Below, piece after piece: positions 36,899 through 46,070 of a DNA stretch of 64,000 bases. A program made the position numbers and the translations under genes. The stretch's first letter is position 1; each line of letters opens with the position of its first letter. This stretch comes from Stentor roeselii (lineage: Eukaryota; Ciliophora; Heterotrichea; Heterotrichida; Stentoridae), in the NCBI GenBank assembly GCA_006503475.1, contig RSEH01000167.1:44282-108281 (forward strand), written 5' to 3'. The notes under the pieces are model-generated. The model saw nothing but the letters and a program-made list of their open reading frames with translations. It was not told the origin of the DNA and did no database searches.

Positions 36899-37520
36899 AT
36901 GAAAGATTTTCTGATTGATGACCCATGCTTGCAAGGCATTGATTTTGGAGACAGGTTTAATTTTAAATGCAAATTTTGCTTAAAAAACCTCTCCTCTCGT
37001 CAAAACTTGCGAGAACACATGTACATCCACACTGGTCTAAAGCCATATGTTTGCAAAGAAGTCGGCTGTGGACAAAGTTTTAGACAGGGAAGTTTGTTGT
37101 CTATTCACAAAAAAGAGCACAGTAAAACTCGAGAGGGAGAAAAATCATCAAGTCCTCTGGATAAACTACCTGTTTATCCGAAACTTACTGAATTAATCAA
37201 AAACTTTGAAAATTTTGGGGATTCAGTTTTGGATCAAATTGAAAAAGAGGAGATTTTAAAGAGAATTGGAGACTCGGGGTTTAGATTTGTTGAGGGAATC
37301 GTGTTTAAGATTATTAAGGATAGTTAATTTTTTGGATGATTTAGATTCTGCAGGGTTTTTTGTTTTTCATCATAGTGACAAGGTACTTGGGCCTGCCATT
37401 TTAATGGACATTGGGGTAGTAAGAAAATTTCAAATTTCTGAATCAGGTGATGACGATGAAAATACAATTTTAATGGAATTACTTAAGACTTTGATAAATC
37501 TACCAAAATTTCAACTTTAA
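36899..37520 (+). CDS. Small C2H2 zinc-finger protein, probable 16-nt intron
   Basis: 201 aa after splicing. Two C2H2 fingers: FKCKFCLKNLSSRQNLREH..H and YVCKEVGCGQSF..LLSIHKKEH, joined by a TGLKPY linker like the classic TGEKPY, so DNA or RNA binding is likely. The frame stops at 37327; removing GTTTAAGATTATTAAG (37303-37318) joins it to IVNFLDDLDSAGFFVFHHSDKVLG and continues to TAA at 37520. The first finger starts about 25 residues in. The C-terminal 80 residues are not recognised. If the intron is not used, the protein ends at residue 142. Confidence 0.75.
37303..37318 (+). other. Probable 16-nt intron
   Basis: GTTTAAGATTATTAAG, GT..AG, length 16 (the second length class of heterotrich introns). 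It shifts the frame exactly as needed. A second 16-nt candidate, GTTTAGATTTGTTGAG at 37279-37294, would also restore the frame; the first is preferred because its A-rich 3' end resembles the two better supported introns. Confidence 0.55.
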
Positions 37521-38772
37521 AGTTTTAAAACTCTTTCAAAAGTAGAGAAAATCAAAATTTATCTCTTAGAGAGTATTTAATATTTATCATGCGACAAAAA
37601 ATCAGGAATTTTTTAACCCAGCCCTTTAGAAATATTTCCTTTTTTAGATTTAGATTTAACTCCAAAAAAATTATAATTCCTTATATCAACTTTTTCAAAA
37701 CTTAACTAATTAAATTTCAAGAACTGATTGATGAGATTGTTAATCAATTCCTAAAACGGAATGGGGTTCATGTAAATATTTATCAAGAAAGCATCTAAAG
37801 CTATCTGCTGGATTATTTTCGGGATTTCCTGGTTTTTGTTAAAGGTTTTAAGTTTTCATTAGAGGAAATTATCATTTTACTAATATTTGATTTCTAATTT
37901 AGAATATGGTCTCAGTCAATAAATCATTTTTATTATTAACTAGCCAGATAATTATAAATAGGTAAGCATTTTTACTATCTTAATGTAAAATCACTATCAT
38001 TCCCTAAGAGTGTATTTAAAATAGTTTTTCTTGCTAGTCTGAATATTTATTGTTTACGAAAACTAAAAATTTTAATCTGGAGCCTCCTAGATTGAATCAA
38101 TCAACTTGAAAAATGATTTACACGAAAAGATATAAATACTTCTAGAAAGAATATTCCGTCAAAGCCTACTTATTAAGTTTAAGAACTAAAATAATAAAAT
38201 TTAAAGCTTTCACCCAACATAAAACTTTTCGCGCCAACATTAAATTTTCTTTGTTTTTTATATCCCTAGTTATAGACTAAAGACTAGGAAACTAAATAAT
38301 TTACCCTTAGTATCAATTAAAACATTTGATTGATTAACGTTAGATCTTATCATTTTGGTTTATGTTTCTCATCTCTTAGGGACTCGTGATGTTTGAATTG
38401 CTTAAGAATTTTATTATGATGCATCTGGACCTTGAAAAGAATGACAAGTAAAGAGAATAATCATATCTTACACAAAATAGTCAGACATTTCTCTTAGTTA
38501 AATTAAATAAAGTTAAAAGTGTCTATATTTGTCTAAATAGTAAAATTCTGAATATTAATAGTTTCAATATTTCCTCGTATTCTCTCGTGAATGGATTGAA
38601 AGTAAAAAAACTAGAAAGATTTCTATCCAAAAGTATTATAATCAACCCAAAAATGTAATTCCTTATTCTAGCTATCTTTTCACTATATCCAAAATAATCT
38701 AAAACTAAACAAAATTTCAAAAAAATCAAAATCATCTACCATGAAATCTAATCATAAACAATTCACATAAAG
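37521..38772. other. Long AT-rich intergenic region
   Basis: About 1.25 kb between convergent genes. Nothing recognised except an isolated E2F-like site (TTTTCGCGCC, 38226-38235) that is not near any start codon. Confidence 0.55.
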
Positions 38773-40752
38773 CTAAGAGTTTCTAACACCTGTTTTATTC
38801 TTCGAGCTTCCCCTACTTCTAACCGAAGGAGAAACAAGTTGCGGTAAAAAGTCCTTATTATCCTGTGTGGCCTCATCAATAGACCCAAGCCTACTAAACC
38901 TAGAATTCCTTTCAAATCCTTTCTCCGTTTTTCCATCATTCTTCTCAAAGCTCTTCTCAATAAAATCCTCATGTTTGAAATTAAGTAACCCCGAATTATT
39001 TTCCCAGCATTTTTTCAGCATCTGTCCTTTCAACCTCAAGAGTTCATCTCTTTCAAACTTTTTATTCCGATACAACAAAGGCGAGGGGTGATAAACAATA
39101 GAAGTTCGAAAACCAGTTAACAATGAATTCGCAGTTCCACACGACAAACACTTTTTCTGAAATGAAAAATTTGCAGAAGGTAAAGAAATCGAGTCATTAT
39201 GAGGCTTGTAAGAAGCCATTTCATTTTGAAACTCTTTTTCCATTGTTTGAGCCATGTTGTGTCGGTCTTCTTCGTCTTGTCTCTGCATTATTTGCTCGAT
39301 TTGAGAGAATTCGTAAAGACAGGTCGTCATCTGGGTCAAGGTGTTCAGAAGGTTTTGACTTGATGAATGTTCTGACTTGTTATTTTCTAGTTCTTTTTTT
39401 AAGTCTGATACTTCTAGTTGAAGGTCGGTTTTCATCAACTTCATCTTTGATGTCAGGTTTTCTAACTCGTGAACGAACTGGCTTTGCATTGAACTTGCCT
39501 CTGAGTTGAAACTTTTTAGGAAGGATTTGAATGTGTCTAGCTTTTGCTTTAACTCGGATTTTAACCTTCCTGCTTCTGCGTCTAGAGCTATTGTTAGATG
39601 GGATGTTACTATTTTTTCTACGTCGGATTTGGTTAGAGGAGGGGGTCCTTCATCAACTTCCTTCTCATCATGATTAATCAAAGAAGCCTTTCTCTTCAAA
39701 TTGATTTTTTCCTTAAGTTCCGAAAAATTAGGTAATCTCGAAGGACTTTTAATCTCTTTGGTCTGAAACTCGACTTTCCTTTCCTCGACATGTTTCATAT
39801 CCTTGATGATCTTATCAGCCATATCTTGCCTTTTAAGAATTTCCCTTCCCTCCAAGATATTCCGATTGATTTCCTTCAAGCTAAGATTTTCATAATCCGC
39901 TATTTTTTTCTTAGTAGATCCATCAGCAAAGCTATAAAGATAGTCCGAAATGAAAATAACAGTTTGCATAGGAATATACTTATCAATAAACATATCCCTT
40001 TCCTTCAATTCATCTAAAAACTTGCTGATTTCTTCAGAAAGTTGAGAAAAGCGATTCTGGACTCGATCTTTTTCATTTTCAAATACATCTATATTGAGTT
40101 TCAGTCCTCTTACTTCCTTAATCATCATAAGTGAATCAACAACATCTTTCCTGACGCCGTCGATTTCACGTTTATAGTTCCCCATCTCCAAACTATTTGC
40201 ATTCGCCTTGGCAATCGCAATATTCGCCTGTTCTTCAGTTTTCATCGCGACCTCCTGGTAAACCCTGTTCATTTCCCTGAAATTCAAGCTAAGTGCATCA
40301 AGTTCTTTCAAAACATGATCTTTATGTTTATCAATATTTTCATTTGTTTTTTGTATCTGCTGTTCTCGAGAAGTGTCTCTTCCTTCCATCAACTTTATCT
40401 GTTCTTTGAATTTTTTGACTTCCAGGTCGAAAGTAGTGACTTTTTCAGTTAAAATCAAAAAGTTTTGGTCGTGTTTTATTGAGTCTTGCTTTCGATTGCC
40501 CTCGATTTCTGCACATCTTTTGTAGATGTTCTCGATGATGGTTTCAACTGACTGGTCTCCGAGAACTGCAAGTTCCAGGTTTTTTACTCGGGTTTCTAAT
40601 GACTTCATCTTGTTTTTCATAACCTGGGTCGTTTCGCGGTCGTCTCGAGCTTTGATGAGGACAGGTTCAAGTTGGGTATGAATCAGTTCGCGCATGCGAG
40701 TTTCTAATTCAAACCATTCGAGTTCTCTTGTGGATTTTTCATTATCGGCCAT
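38773..40752 (-). CDS. Long coiled-coil protein, unknown
   Basis: 659 aa. Heptad-rich helices span about residues 1-250 and 385-500 (for example MRELIHTQLEPVLIKARDD, MKSLETRVKNLELAVLG). Between them is a more globular part (FIDKYIPMQTVIFISDYLYSF) and a short conserved-looking block after it (NRNILEGREILKRQD). Near the C terminus is a CxxC (KKCLSCGTANSLLTGF) followed by a basic disordered tail. It reads like a ciliate structural or basal-body protein, but I recognise no family. Convergent side faces a 1.25-kb gap. Confidence 0.78.
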   Translation of the reverse strand: MADNEKSTRELEWFELETRMRELIHTQLEPVLIKARDDRETTQVMKNKMKSLETRVKNLELAVLGDQSVETIIENIYKRCAEIEGNRKQDSIKHDQNFLILTEKVTTFDLEVKKFKEQIKLMEGRDTSREQQIQKTNENIDKHKDHVLKELDALSLNFREMNRVYQEVAMKTEEQANIAIAKANANSLEMGNYKREIDGVRKDVVDSLMMIKEVRGLKLNIDVFENEKDRVQNRFSQLSEEISKFLDELKERDMFIDKYIPMQTVIFISDYLYSFADGSTKKKIADYENLSLKEINRNILEGREILKRQDMADKIIKDMKHVEERKVEFQTKEIKSPSRLPNFSELKEKINLKRKASLINHDEKEVDEGPPPLTKSDVEKIVTSHLTIALDAEAGRLKSELKQKLDTFKSFLKSFNSEASSMQSQFVHELENLTSKMKLMKTDLQLEVSDLKKELENNKSEHSSSQNLLNTLTQMTTCLYEFSQIEQIMQRQDEEDRHNMAQTMEKEFQNEMASYKPHNDSISLPSANFSFQKKCLSCGTANSLLTGFRTSIVYHPSPLLYRNKKFERDELLRLKGQMLKKCWENNSGLLNFKHEDFIEKSFEKNDGKTEKGFERNSRFSRLGSIDEATQDNKDFLPQLVSPSVRSRGSSKNKTGVRNS

Positions 40753-40947
40753 GAGGAATTATCGACTATTACGAAGAAGAACCAATATTCCTAGAATTCC
40801 TAAAAATTCCTTAAAAATTCTCAGAATTCCTTAAAATTCCTTAAAATTCCCTAAAATTTCCTTAAAATTCCCTAAAATTTCCTTAGAATCTCAAGAAAAG
40901 TGAAAATCTTCAAGATTTAGAATTATTTTTAATATTATTTCTAACGG
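40753..40947. promoter_or_regulatory. Divergent promoter region with CCTTAAAATT repeats
   Basis: 195 bp between two divergent start codons. From about 40794 to 40890 it is built of 10-12-bp variants of AATTCCTTAAA. Similar but weaker repeats lie at 58040-58100 before another gene's stop. Confidence 0.55.
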
Positions 40948-41943
40948 ATGTCAGAATCAAGACTTAGACTCATCAAACACCTCAGCAGTTCGATTTTTTC
41001 CAGTCAACCTGAAGAGAACTGGTTCAGACCTTCTCGAAAAATGACTCGTGACTCTTTCGGGTCCTTCGCGCATGGGTCGAGTCGAGAGCCGAGCCCAAGA
41101 AGTGACTACCTGAAGCCAAAGGACCATTTAAAGGGAGACTTTTACAGTACTTCACCAAGCGAGTTCTTCCGAAAAGACTTAAACGGCTTCTTCGAGTCGC
41201 CTGTGATTAAAGTGAAAAAAATTGACTGTTTCGATAAAATCCACAACGTCCGAACAACGCGCTCCACATCTTTCAAGCCTTCAGCTCAAAACCTTTTCCC
41301 TCTGCAGGGCGAGTCCTTCACCTCCCGAAGTTCAAGTCCCAAGCCTTGCATTCGCCCTCCGCCTGAAGCGCGATTAGAGACCATTTCAGTCTTCGGCTCA
41401 CTTGGAGACCAAGTCGACTTGAAATCGTTCTGCAGAGGGTTGCATGTCGTGAATATTTCAAGTGAAGTTGATAATTTGACTGGAAAAAGCCTCGGAAAAG
41501 CGACGATTTCTATTCGAACTAATGACTCTAAACAAATTGAATCTTTAAAATACAGACTTTTGAATCAGGGCCTTCAGGTCTCAGCTATTTCTGCAAGACC
41601 TGGAAAAAAAAATAATTTTCATACTGCTGGAGTTCATTTCTTGAACTCGAAACTTCAGCAGGAAGAAAAAAGATTGAATGGAAACTTGTTGAGTTGTCGG
41701 GAAAGGAAAATGGCCTTGCTTTCTTCGGATCAGGAACTTTTTGGGAATACTCGTAGAGGCTTTGAAGAGATCACTAATCGATCTTTTGATGTGAAAGAGT
41801 CGAGAAAGACTTCTGAATGTCTTAGGATGTGGCAGATCACGAAAAGTGTTTGTGTTAAAAGTCCTTCTGGGAAAGGTTCTTTGGCTTTTTCTTACTCTCG
41901 ACCGACTATTTCATCTACTTTTAAAATTGTGAAAAGAGTGTAA
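40948..41943 (+). CDS. Unknown basic, Ser-rich protein
   Basis: 331 aa, rich in Ser, Arg and Lys. Several SP/RS sites (SSREPSPRSDY, SRSSSPKPCIRPP) suggest phosphorylation. A central block is better ordered: TISVFGSLGDQVDLKSFCRGLHVVNI, then GKATISIRTNDSKQIESLKYRL, resembling a small alpha/beta (ferredoxin-like) domain such as an RNA-recognition or ACT fold. No family named. The rest appears disordered. Confidence 0.72.
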   Translation: MSESRLRLIKHLSSSIFSSQPEENWFRPSRKMTRDSFGSFAHGSSREPSPRSDYLKPKDHLKGDFYSTSPSEFFRKDLNGFFESPVIKVKKIDCFDKIHNVRTTRSTSFKPSAQNLFPLQGESFTSRSSSPKPCIRPPPEARLETISVFGSLGDQVDLKSFCRGLHVVNISSEVDNLTGKSLGKATISIRTNDSKQIESLKYRLLNQGLQVSAISARPGKKNNFHTAGVHFLNSKLQQEEKRLNGNLLSCRERKMALLSSDQELFGNTRRGFEEITNRSFDVKESRKTSECLRMWQITKSVCVKSPSGKGSLAFSYSRPTISSTFKIVKRV

Positions 41944-42439
41944 ATTAAGTTAGAGGGTTTTATTTGAATAGGAGTAATTTTAATGAATAGACGTTGATTG
42001 TGTTGGGTTTAGTATTTTTTATTATATGGTAAACCTGAGCTCACCACCAGTGAGTATAAGAAATTCTTAACATGCTTGAAAATCTAGTGATTCTTATGTC
42101 TATAAAATATTTAACATAAATTATATCTTTAGGTGAAAAATAACCTTGAAGACTGAATATCTTGAAAAGAGCAAAAGCCTCTCTTTAGTTATTCTTCGAC
42201 TCTCAAACATCTAACAAAACTCGTTATTTCCCATATCCAAACCATTTCCAAACAAAAAACCTGTCCTAACCATCTAAATACCTCAAAAAACCTCATAACT
42301 CCCTAAATCCATTTAAAAAATGGTCCTCTTAAATTCCTTCCAATCCCATATTTCAATTCAAATCCTAAACCCCTTAAAAACTCATCAAAATCCAAAAATT
42401 TCTTCAAATACAAACCAAATTGTAATCAATAAAATAATA
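41944..42439. other. AT-rich intergenic region
   Basis: Nearly 500 bp between two plus-strand genes. Holds a 5-bp hairpin (CTCACcaccaGTGAG near 42039-42053) and nothing else I can support. The in-frame extension upstream of 42440 is AT-rich and unlike coding sequence. Confidence 0.45.
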
Positions 42440-42919
42440 ATGAAACCTCATCAGCAGTCATTTTCCAATCAAAAGCTGAAAATGAAACATCTTTCTCTAC
42501 CTCAACTGAATTGTGACCCCTTCGATCGGCTTCTGCCCTGCAAAAAAAAAGCCGCGATCTTAAAACCGATCTGTCATCGAAGAATCATCAGTGAAGAAGT
42601 TCTAACCAAGCCGAAAAACGTGGTTTTCAAGAACCTTGAAGTAAAAGCAGCACAAACTCCAAGAAGTCTTCAGTCGCCTCGGCTGTCGCCCAGCAGTTTC
42701 TTGAAGCTTAACCCGAATTTTAAGAACTCTAGAATAAAAATACCTACTAAGGGCTTACCTGATAAGATTAAAAATATAGACTTACTTGTTAGAGACTCTG
42801 GTATCGCGAAGGACTCAGCGATTTTAAATTTGTTTAAAGGGAATTTCAAGGGGAATTATCTGGTTAGGAGAACTGAAGTCTCTGATAGCTCGTTTTCGGA
42901 ATTTTCATTTGGAAACTAG
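42440..42919 (+). CDS. Small unknown basic protein
   Basis: 159 aa from ATG 42440 (MKPHQQSFSNQKLKMKHLS). An in-frame ATG at 42320 would add 40 residues, but those codons have intergenic-like composition, so the later start is chosen. Contains PCKKKAAILKPICHRRIISEE, TPRSLQSPRLSPSSFLKL (proline-directed phosphorylation sites) and a hydrophobic C-terminal third (NIDLLVRDSGIAKDSAIL). No family recognised. Confidence 0.6.
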   Translation: MKPHQQSFSNQKLKMKHLSLPQLNCDPFDRLLPCKKKAAILKPICHRRIISEEVLTKPKNVVFKNLEVKAAQTPRSLQSPRLSPSSFLKLNPNFKNSRIKIPTKGLPDKIKNIDLLVRDSGIAKDSAILNLFKGNFKGNYLVRRTEVSDSSFSEFSFGN

Positions 42920-43072
42920 GACTGGTAGATAATAATTAATGGTTATGCCTTGATAAGAAGGAAGTTATATATATTTAGCTCAAAGGTTTAAGAAATTGAT
43001 AAATTTATGGTAATTTACTAGTAAATTGATATTTCTGTATTAAATCAATAATTTTAGATATTAACACTAATC

Positions 43073-44023
43073 CTACTTTTGCGAAACACTTAATCTGGCT
43101 AAGTATTCTTCATCCTCATCAGTTTCATAATAGCTATCACTAGTGTATCCACTTGACTCTTCACTTTCATGTATAATTTGAGGTTTCGTATACGATTCAG
43201 TTTCTTCCTTTGTAACTTTTTCACTAATCCTAACATCATCGCTTTTGGCATCCTTTGTAAAATAATCACTTCCCTCAACATTTTCACTAATTTTCCTAGT
43301 TTCTCTAGTTTCCCTATTTTCCTGAATGACTGCAAGTGTCCTCTGTTCATCAATCCTCGAGCTAGCACGTTTAACATGAGCAGTTTCATTCCCAGCAAAG
43401 CTCTTCTTTTTCCTGCTAATCACAATTTTATCAGTGAAATAAACACATTTCCTCGAATCCTTATAAGGCACAACAGTAACATTTTTAACTTTCCTTATCA
43501 TTTCCTTTTCAATTTCATCAAAATCCCCATATTCCACGATTCCTTCTTTAATCTCTTGTTTAGAAGTAAGGTAAAAGTTTCCATAAAGTGTTGTAGCCGC
43601 CTGAGTGACTGAAGGGGAAGTTTCCAGATCTGCTAAAAAAAGGTAAATTGAAGGATATGACTCAGGCCAATTAGGGTGCAGGTCAGAAATGAGTTTTAAA
43701 AGCTGACTGCGACATGCAAGCAGCTGAGACTTTTCTTTCATTTGCTCTTGCTCGCATTTTTCAAGCTTTCGACTCAGCATCAGCTCGTCTGTTGAGGACC
43801 TTGCATCGGAAAGCCAGTAGTTACGGTAGTTTTTTATTATTTTGTAATACTGCTCAGCACACTTGCTTAGGTATAACATGCTCAGAGCACAGTGAAGTTT
43901 ACGGACGTTTATGAAGAGACATTCTAGGATTTTTAGTAGAATTAGGTTTTCTTTCATTTGGTCGTCACAGTCTGAACTTAGTTGGGAGTTGACTTTACCT
44001 GTGCGAGAATTTGTACAGCCCAT
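43073..44023 (-). CDS. Predicted dual-acylated (MGC) coiled-coil protein
   Basis: 316 aa from ATG 44023, giving MGCTNSRTGK, a textbook N-myristoylation plus palmitoylation start; another ATG nine codons upstream (44050) is possible but would hide this signal. Helical region about residues 20-150 with several Cys (LHCALSMLYLSKCAEQYYKII), then a charged region and a strongly acidic tail (SYYETDEDEEYL). Likely sits on a membrane such as the plasma or ciliary membrane. No family named. A leading alternative is a coiled-coil scaffold unrelated to lipid. Confidence 0.65.
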   Translation of the reverse strand: MGCTNSRTGKVNSQLSSDCDDQMKENLILLKILECLFINVRKLHCALSMLYLSKCAEQYYKIIKNYRNYWLSDARSSTDELMLSRKLEKCEQEQMKEKSQLLACRSQLLKLISDLHPNWPESYPSIYLFLADLETSPSVTQAATTLYGNFYLTSKQEIKEGIVEYGDFDEIEKEMIRKVKNVTVVPYKDSRKCVYFTDKIVISRKKKSFAGNETAHVKRASSRIDEQRTLAVIQENRETRETRKISENVEGSDYFTKDAKSDDVRISEKVTKEETESYTKPQIIHESEESSGYTSDSYYETDEDEEYLARLSVSQK

Positions 44024-44291
44024 TTTTATCAGCAAGGTTATAAGATTCATGAATGGTGATTTCCAGACATTAAAACAGATTTTTCCTGTAATTTTTGATA
44101 AATTGATATCTCAACCCACACCTTGGAATTCAAGGAGATAATCATAGAGGATTTGAGGTTATTTACCAATTTTTATAGTGAAAGATGCTAACTCTTAATC
44201 CCTATAAAGATCTTTCAAATTTTTCACTAATTACCAAAACCCAAACATCCGCTGACATCAGTACCCTAAATATTTCCTTCCCAATATAAAA

Positions 44292-45302
44292 ATGGATCTA
44301 AAAGAATCTATAATCAGGGAATTCAATCTTCTGATCGACAACTTGCAGAACTCTTTCATCGAAAGCCTGAAAAAGCGTCTCTTGCAGCCAGAACAAGCGA
44401 CGGATGCAAGTCCAGAAGAAGACCTTCCATTGAAAAGACAAGATTCATCAAGAGCCAAGAAGCTAAGAAAGTCTTCAAAGCTGACAGAAGACTTCAAAGA
44501 GACAAAAGATCATCAAATCGCCCAGCCTGATCCTCAGTCCTCTAAACTCAAAGACTCAAAACTGAAAAAGACTCGGAAGAATTCTTCAGATACTTCCCAA
44601 GACCATATTCCGAAGAAAAATGAAGAAAAGGTTGAAGCAAGAATCGAAAAAAAAAGGTCGGAAGAAAGACTTGAAGTAAGAAGTGAAAAATCAGATCATC
44701 GAGAGGTAAAAGAAGGAAAAATCGACAGAGTCCCGAAGAAAACTGAAGAAAAAAAAACAGATGATGGGAAGAAAAATGATGATTGGAAGAAAAATGATGA
44801 TTGGAAGAAAAATGATGATTGGAAGAAAAATGATGAGAAAAAAAATGATGAGAAAAAAAATGATGAGAAAAAAAATGATGAGAAAAAAAATGATGAGAAA
44901 AAAAATGATGATTGGAAAAAAATTGAAGAGAACAAATCTGGGGATAAAGGAAGAGAACGACATGAAACTCCTTCGAAAAAGATTACTGGACCTGTTGACC
45001 AGGCAAAAGTCAATAAATGGATGGATCTTTTTGAGAAAATAAAACATGCTGACAGCCAAAATAATGACCAAGCTCTTTATAAGGTTTTGATGGAATTTAG
45101 TCAAGAAATCACTGACAAAATCACTGATGGTGAAGTTGAATATGTAGAAACTTCCTTGAATTATTTGAGAGAAATCCATAATGCTGCTCATAAAAATATT
45201 AAGCCACTGATCCATTCGATTTTTACGAGATCTAAAAAGCATTTGCCTAAACATAATCATATCAATAATCGTTTGGAAAGTTTGGGAGTTAAGCTTTCTT
45301 AA
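44292..45302 (+). CDS. Lys/Asp-rich repeat protein with IBD/TFIIS-N-like C-terminal bundle
   Basis: 336 aa. A short helical N terminus (IIREFNLLIDNLQNSFIESLKKRLL), a long Lys/Glu/Asp-rich linker containing three or four DDWKKN and five KKNDE repeats, then a helical domain over the last 100 residues (KWMDLFEKIKHA, ALYKVLMEFSQEITDKI, VETSLNYLREIHNAAHKNI). The size, heptads and charged linker recall the integrase-binding/TFIIS-N type bundles of LEDGF and Iws1, which tether chromatin and elongation factors. This is a fold-level guess; role unproven. Confidence 0.55.
   Translation: MDLKESIIREFNLLIDNLQNSFIESLKKRLLQPEQATDASPEEDLPLKRQDSSRAKKLRKSSKLTEDFKETKDHQIAQPDPQSSKLKDSKLKKTRKNSSDTSQDHIPKKNEEKVEARIEKKRSEERLEVRSEKSDHREVKEGKIDRVPKKTEEKKTDDGKKNDDWKKNDDWKKNDDWKKNDEKKNDEKKNDEKKNDEKKNDEKKNDDWKKIEENKSGDKGRERHETPSKKITGPVDQAKVNKWMDLFEKIKHADSQNNDQALYKVLMEFSQEITDKITDGEVEYVETSLNYLREIHNAAHKNIKPLIHSIFTRSKKHLPKHNHINNRLESLGVKLS
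44768..44930 (+). repeat. 18-bp and 15-bp tandem coding repeats
   Basis: First about four 18-bp units encoding KKNDDW, then five 15-bp units (GAGAAAAAAAATGAT) encoding KKNDE. Each unit carries an eight-A run. Identity is nearly perfect, so copy number probably varies between strains. Confidence 0.9.
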
Positions 45303-45325
45303 AATAAACTCTTTTTAATAAACTT

Positions 45326-45874
45326 ATGAGTGTTTCTAAATATTCTTTGTCAAGTCTTGAACATGAAAGGTATCAACAATACTCCCTCGAACTACACCAA
45401 AGACGACTGCGAGAAATCCACCAAAAGTCTCCAAGAGTTTCCAAACTTTCAATGAAATTCAGACCTCGAAAGCAAAGCGAATCAAACTCATTTCAAAAAG
45501 ACCTGGACCAGCAAAACTTGATGCTTCTTTTAAAGTTAATCAATATCGCAAAGTCAAAAGAAAAAAGTCCAATTCGGTCAATTACGCCTTTGCCTCGCAC
45601 TCTAAACTCAGTTAACAGAAAAAAGGAAATCATGAGAATTAATGAAGAAAACAGAAGAATCGCTGATAGGATCACTAGCCAGTCACCAGTTCTCAGTTCG
45701 AAGTACTTTCAGAAGAACTACCAGGCCCAGAGCAAGTATCGAGAAATACTTACTAAATTCAGTCTCTTTAATAAAAAACGAGCATTTAGCAATAAACTAC
45801 TTGAGAATATGGATAAGGGCAATAAGAGTAGGTTTAAAATAAGTGCGGATTCGTCGAATTCTGGGAAAAAGTAA
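45326..45874 (+). CDS. CFAP97: CFAP97 (KIAA1430/Hemingway)-like protein
   Basis: 182 aa. The family hallmark is a short motif pair: a Leu/Lys helix (LMLLLKLINIAKSKEK) and, after a Pro-rich gap, a helix with LN-x(2)-NRKKEIMRINEENRRIADRI then a Pro and aromatic-containing end. CFAP97 and Drosophila Hemingway are needed for motile cilia and sperm flagella. The rest is basic and Ser-rich. 23 bp downstream of the IBD-like gene, same strand. Ends TAA. A different KIAA1430-domain paralogue is equally possible. Confidence 0.65.
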   Translation: MSVSKYSLSSLEHERYQQYSLELHQRRLREIHQKSPRVSKLSMKFRPRKQSESNSFQKDLDQQNLMLLLKLINIAKSKEKSPIRSITPLPRTLNSVNRKKEIMRINEENRRIADRITSQSPVLSSKYFQKNYQAQSKYREILTKFSLFNKKRAFSNKLLENMDKGNKSRFKISADSSNSGKK

Positions 45875-46070
45875 AAAGTTGTAGGGTTTGATAGATCTGT
45901 TTAAATAATGAGTAAATATTTAATATTGGATATAGAGAATCAAGTTTGTTGACTTGTGAATGGGTAATTGATTAAGTCATCTTTCAATATTCACAATCAT
46001 CATCTTTCCTAAAGTCCTTCCTACCTTTCCAACCCTTAAAACAATAACATTAATTAAATATCCATATATA

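Noticed and set aside
37325-37520. Frameshift or pseudogene at the end of the C2H2 gene
   Set aside because: A 16-nt GT..AG intron explains the shift, matching the tiny-intron class seen elsewhere.
38226-38235. E2F-like site TTTTCGCGCC
   Set aside because: Not near a start codon; single occurrence in AT-rich DNA between convergent genes.
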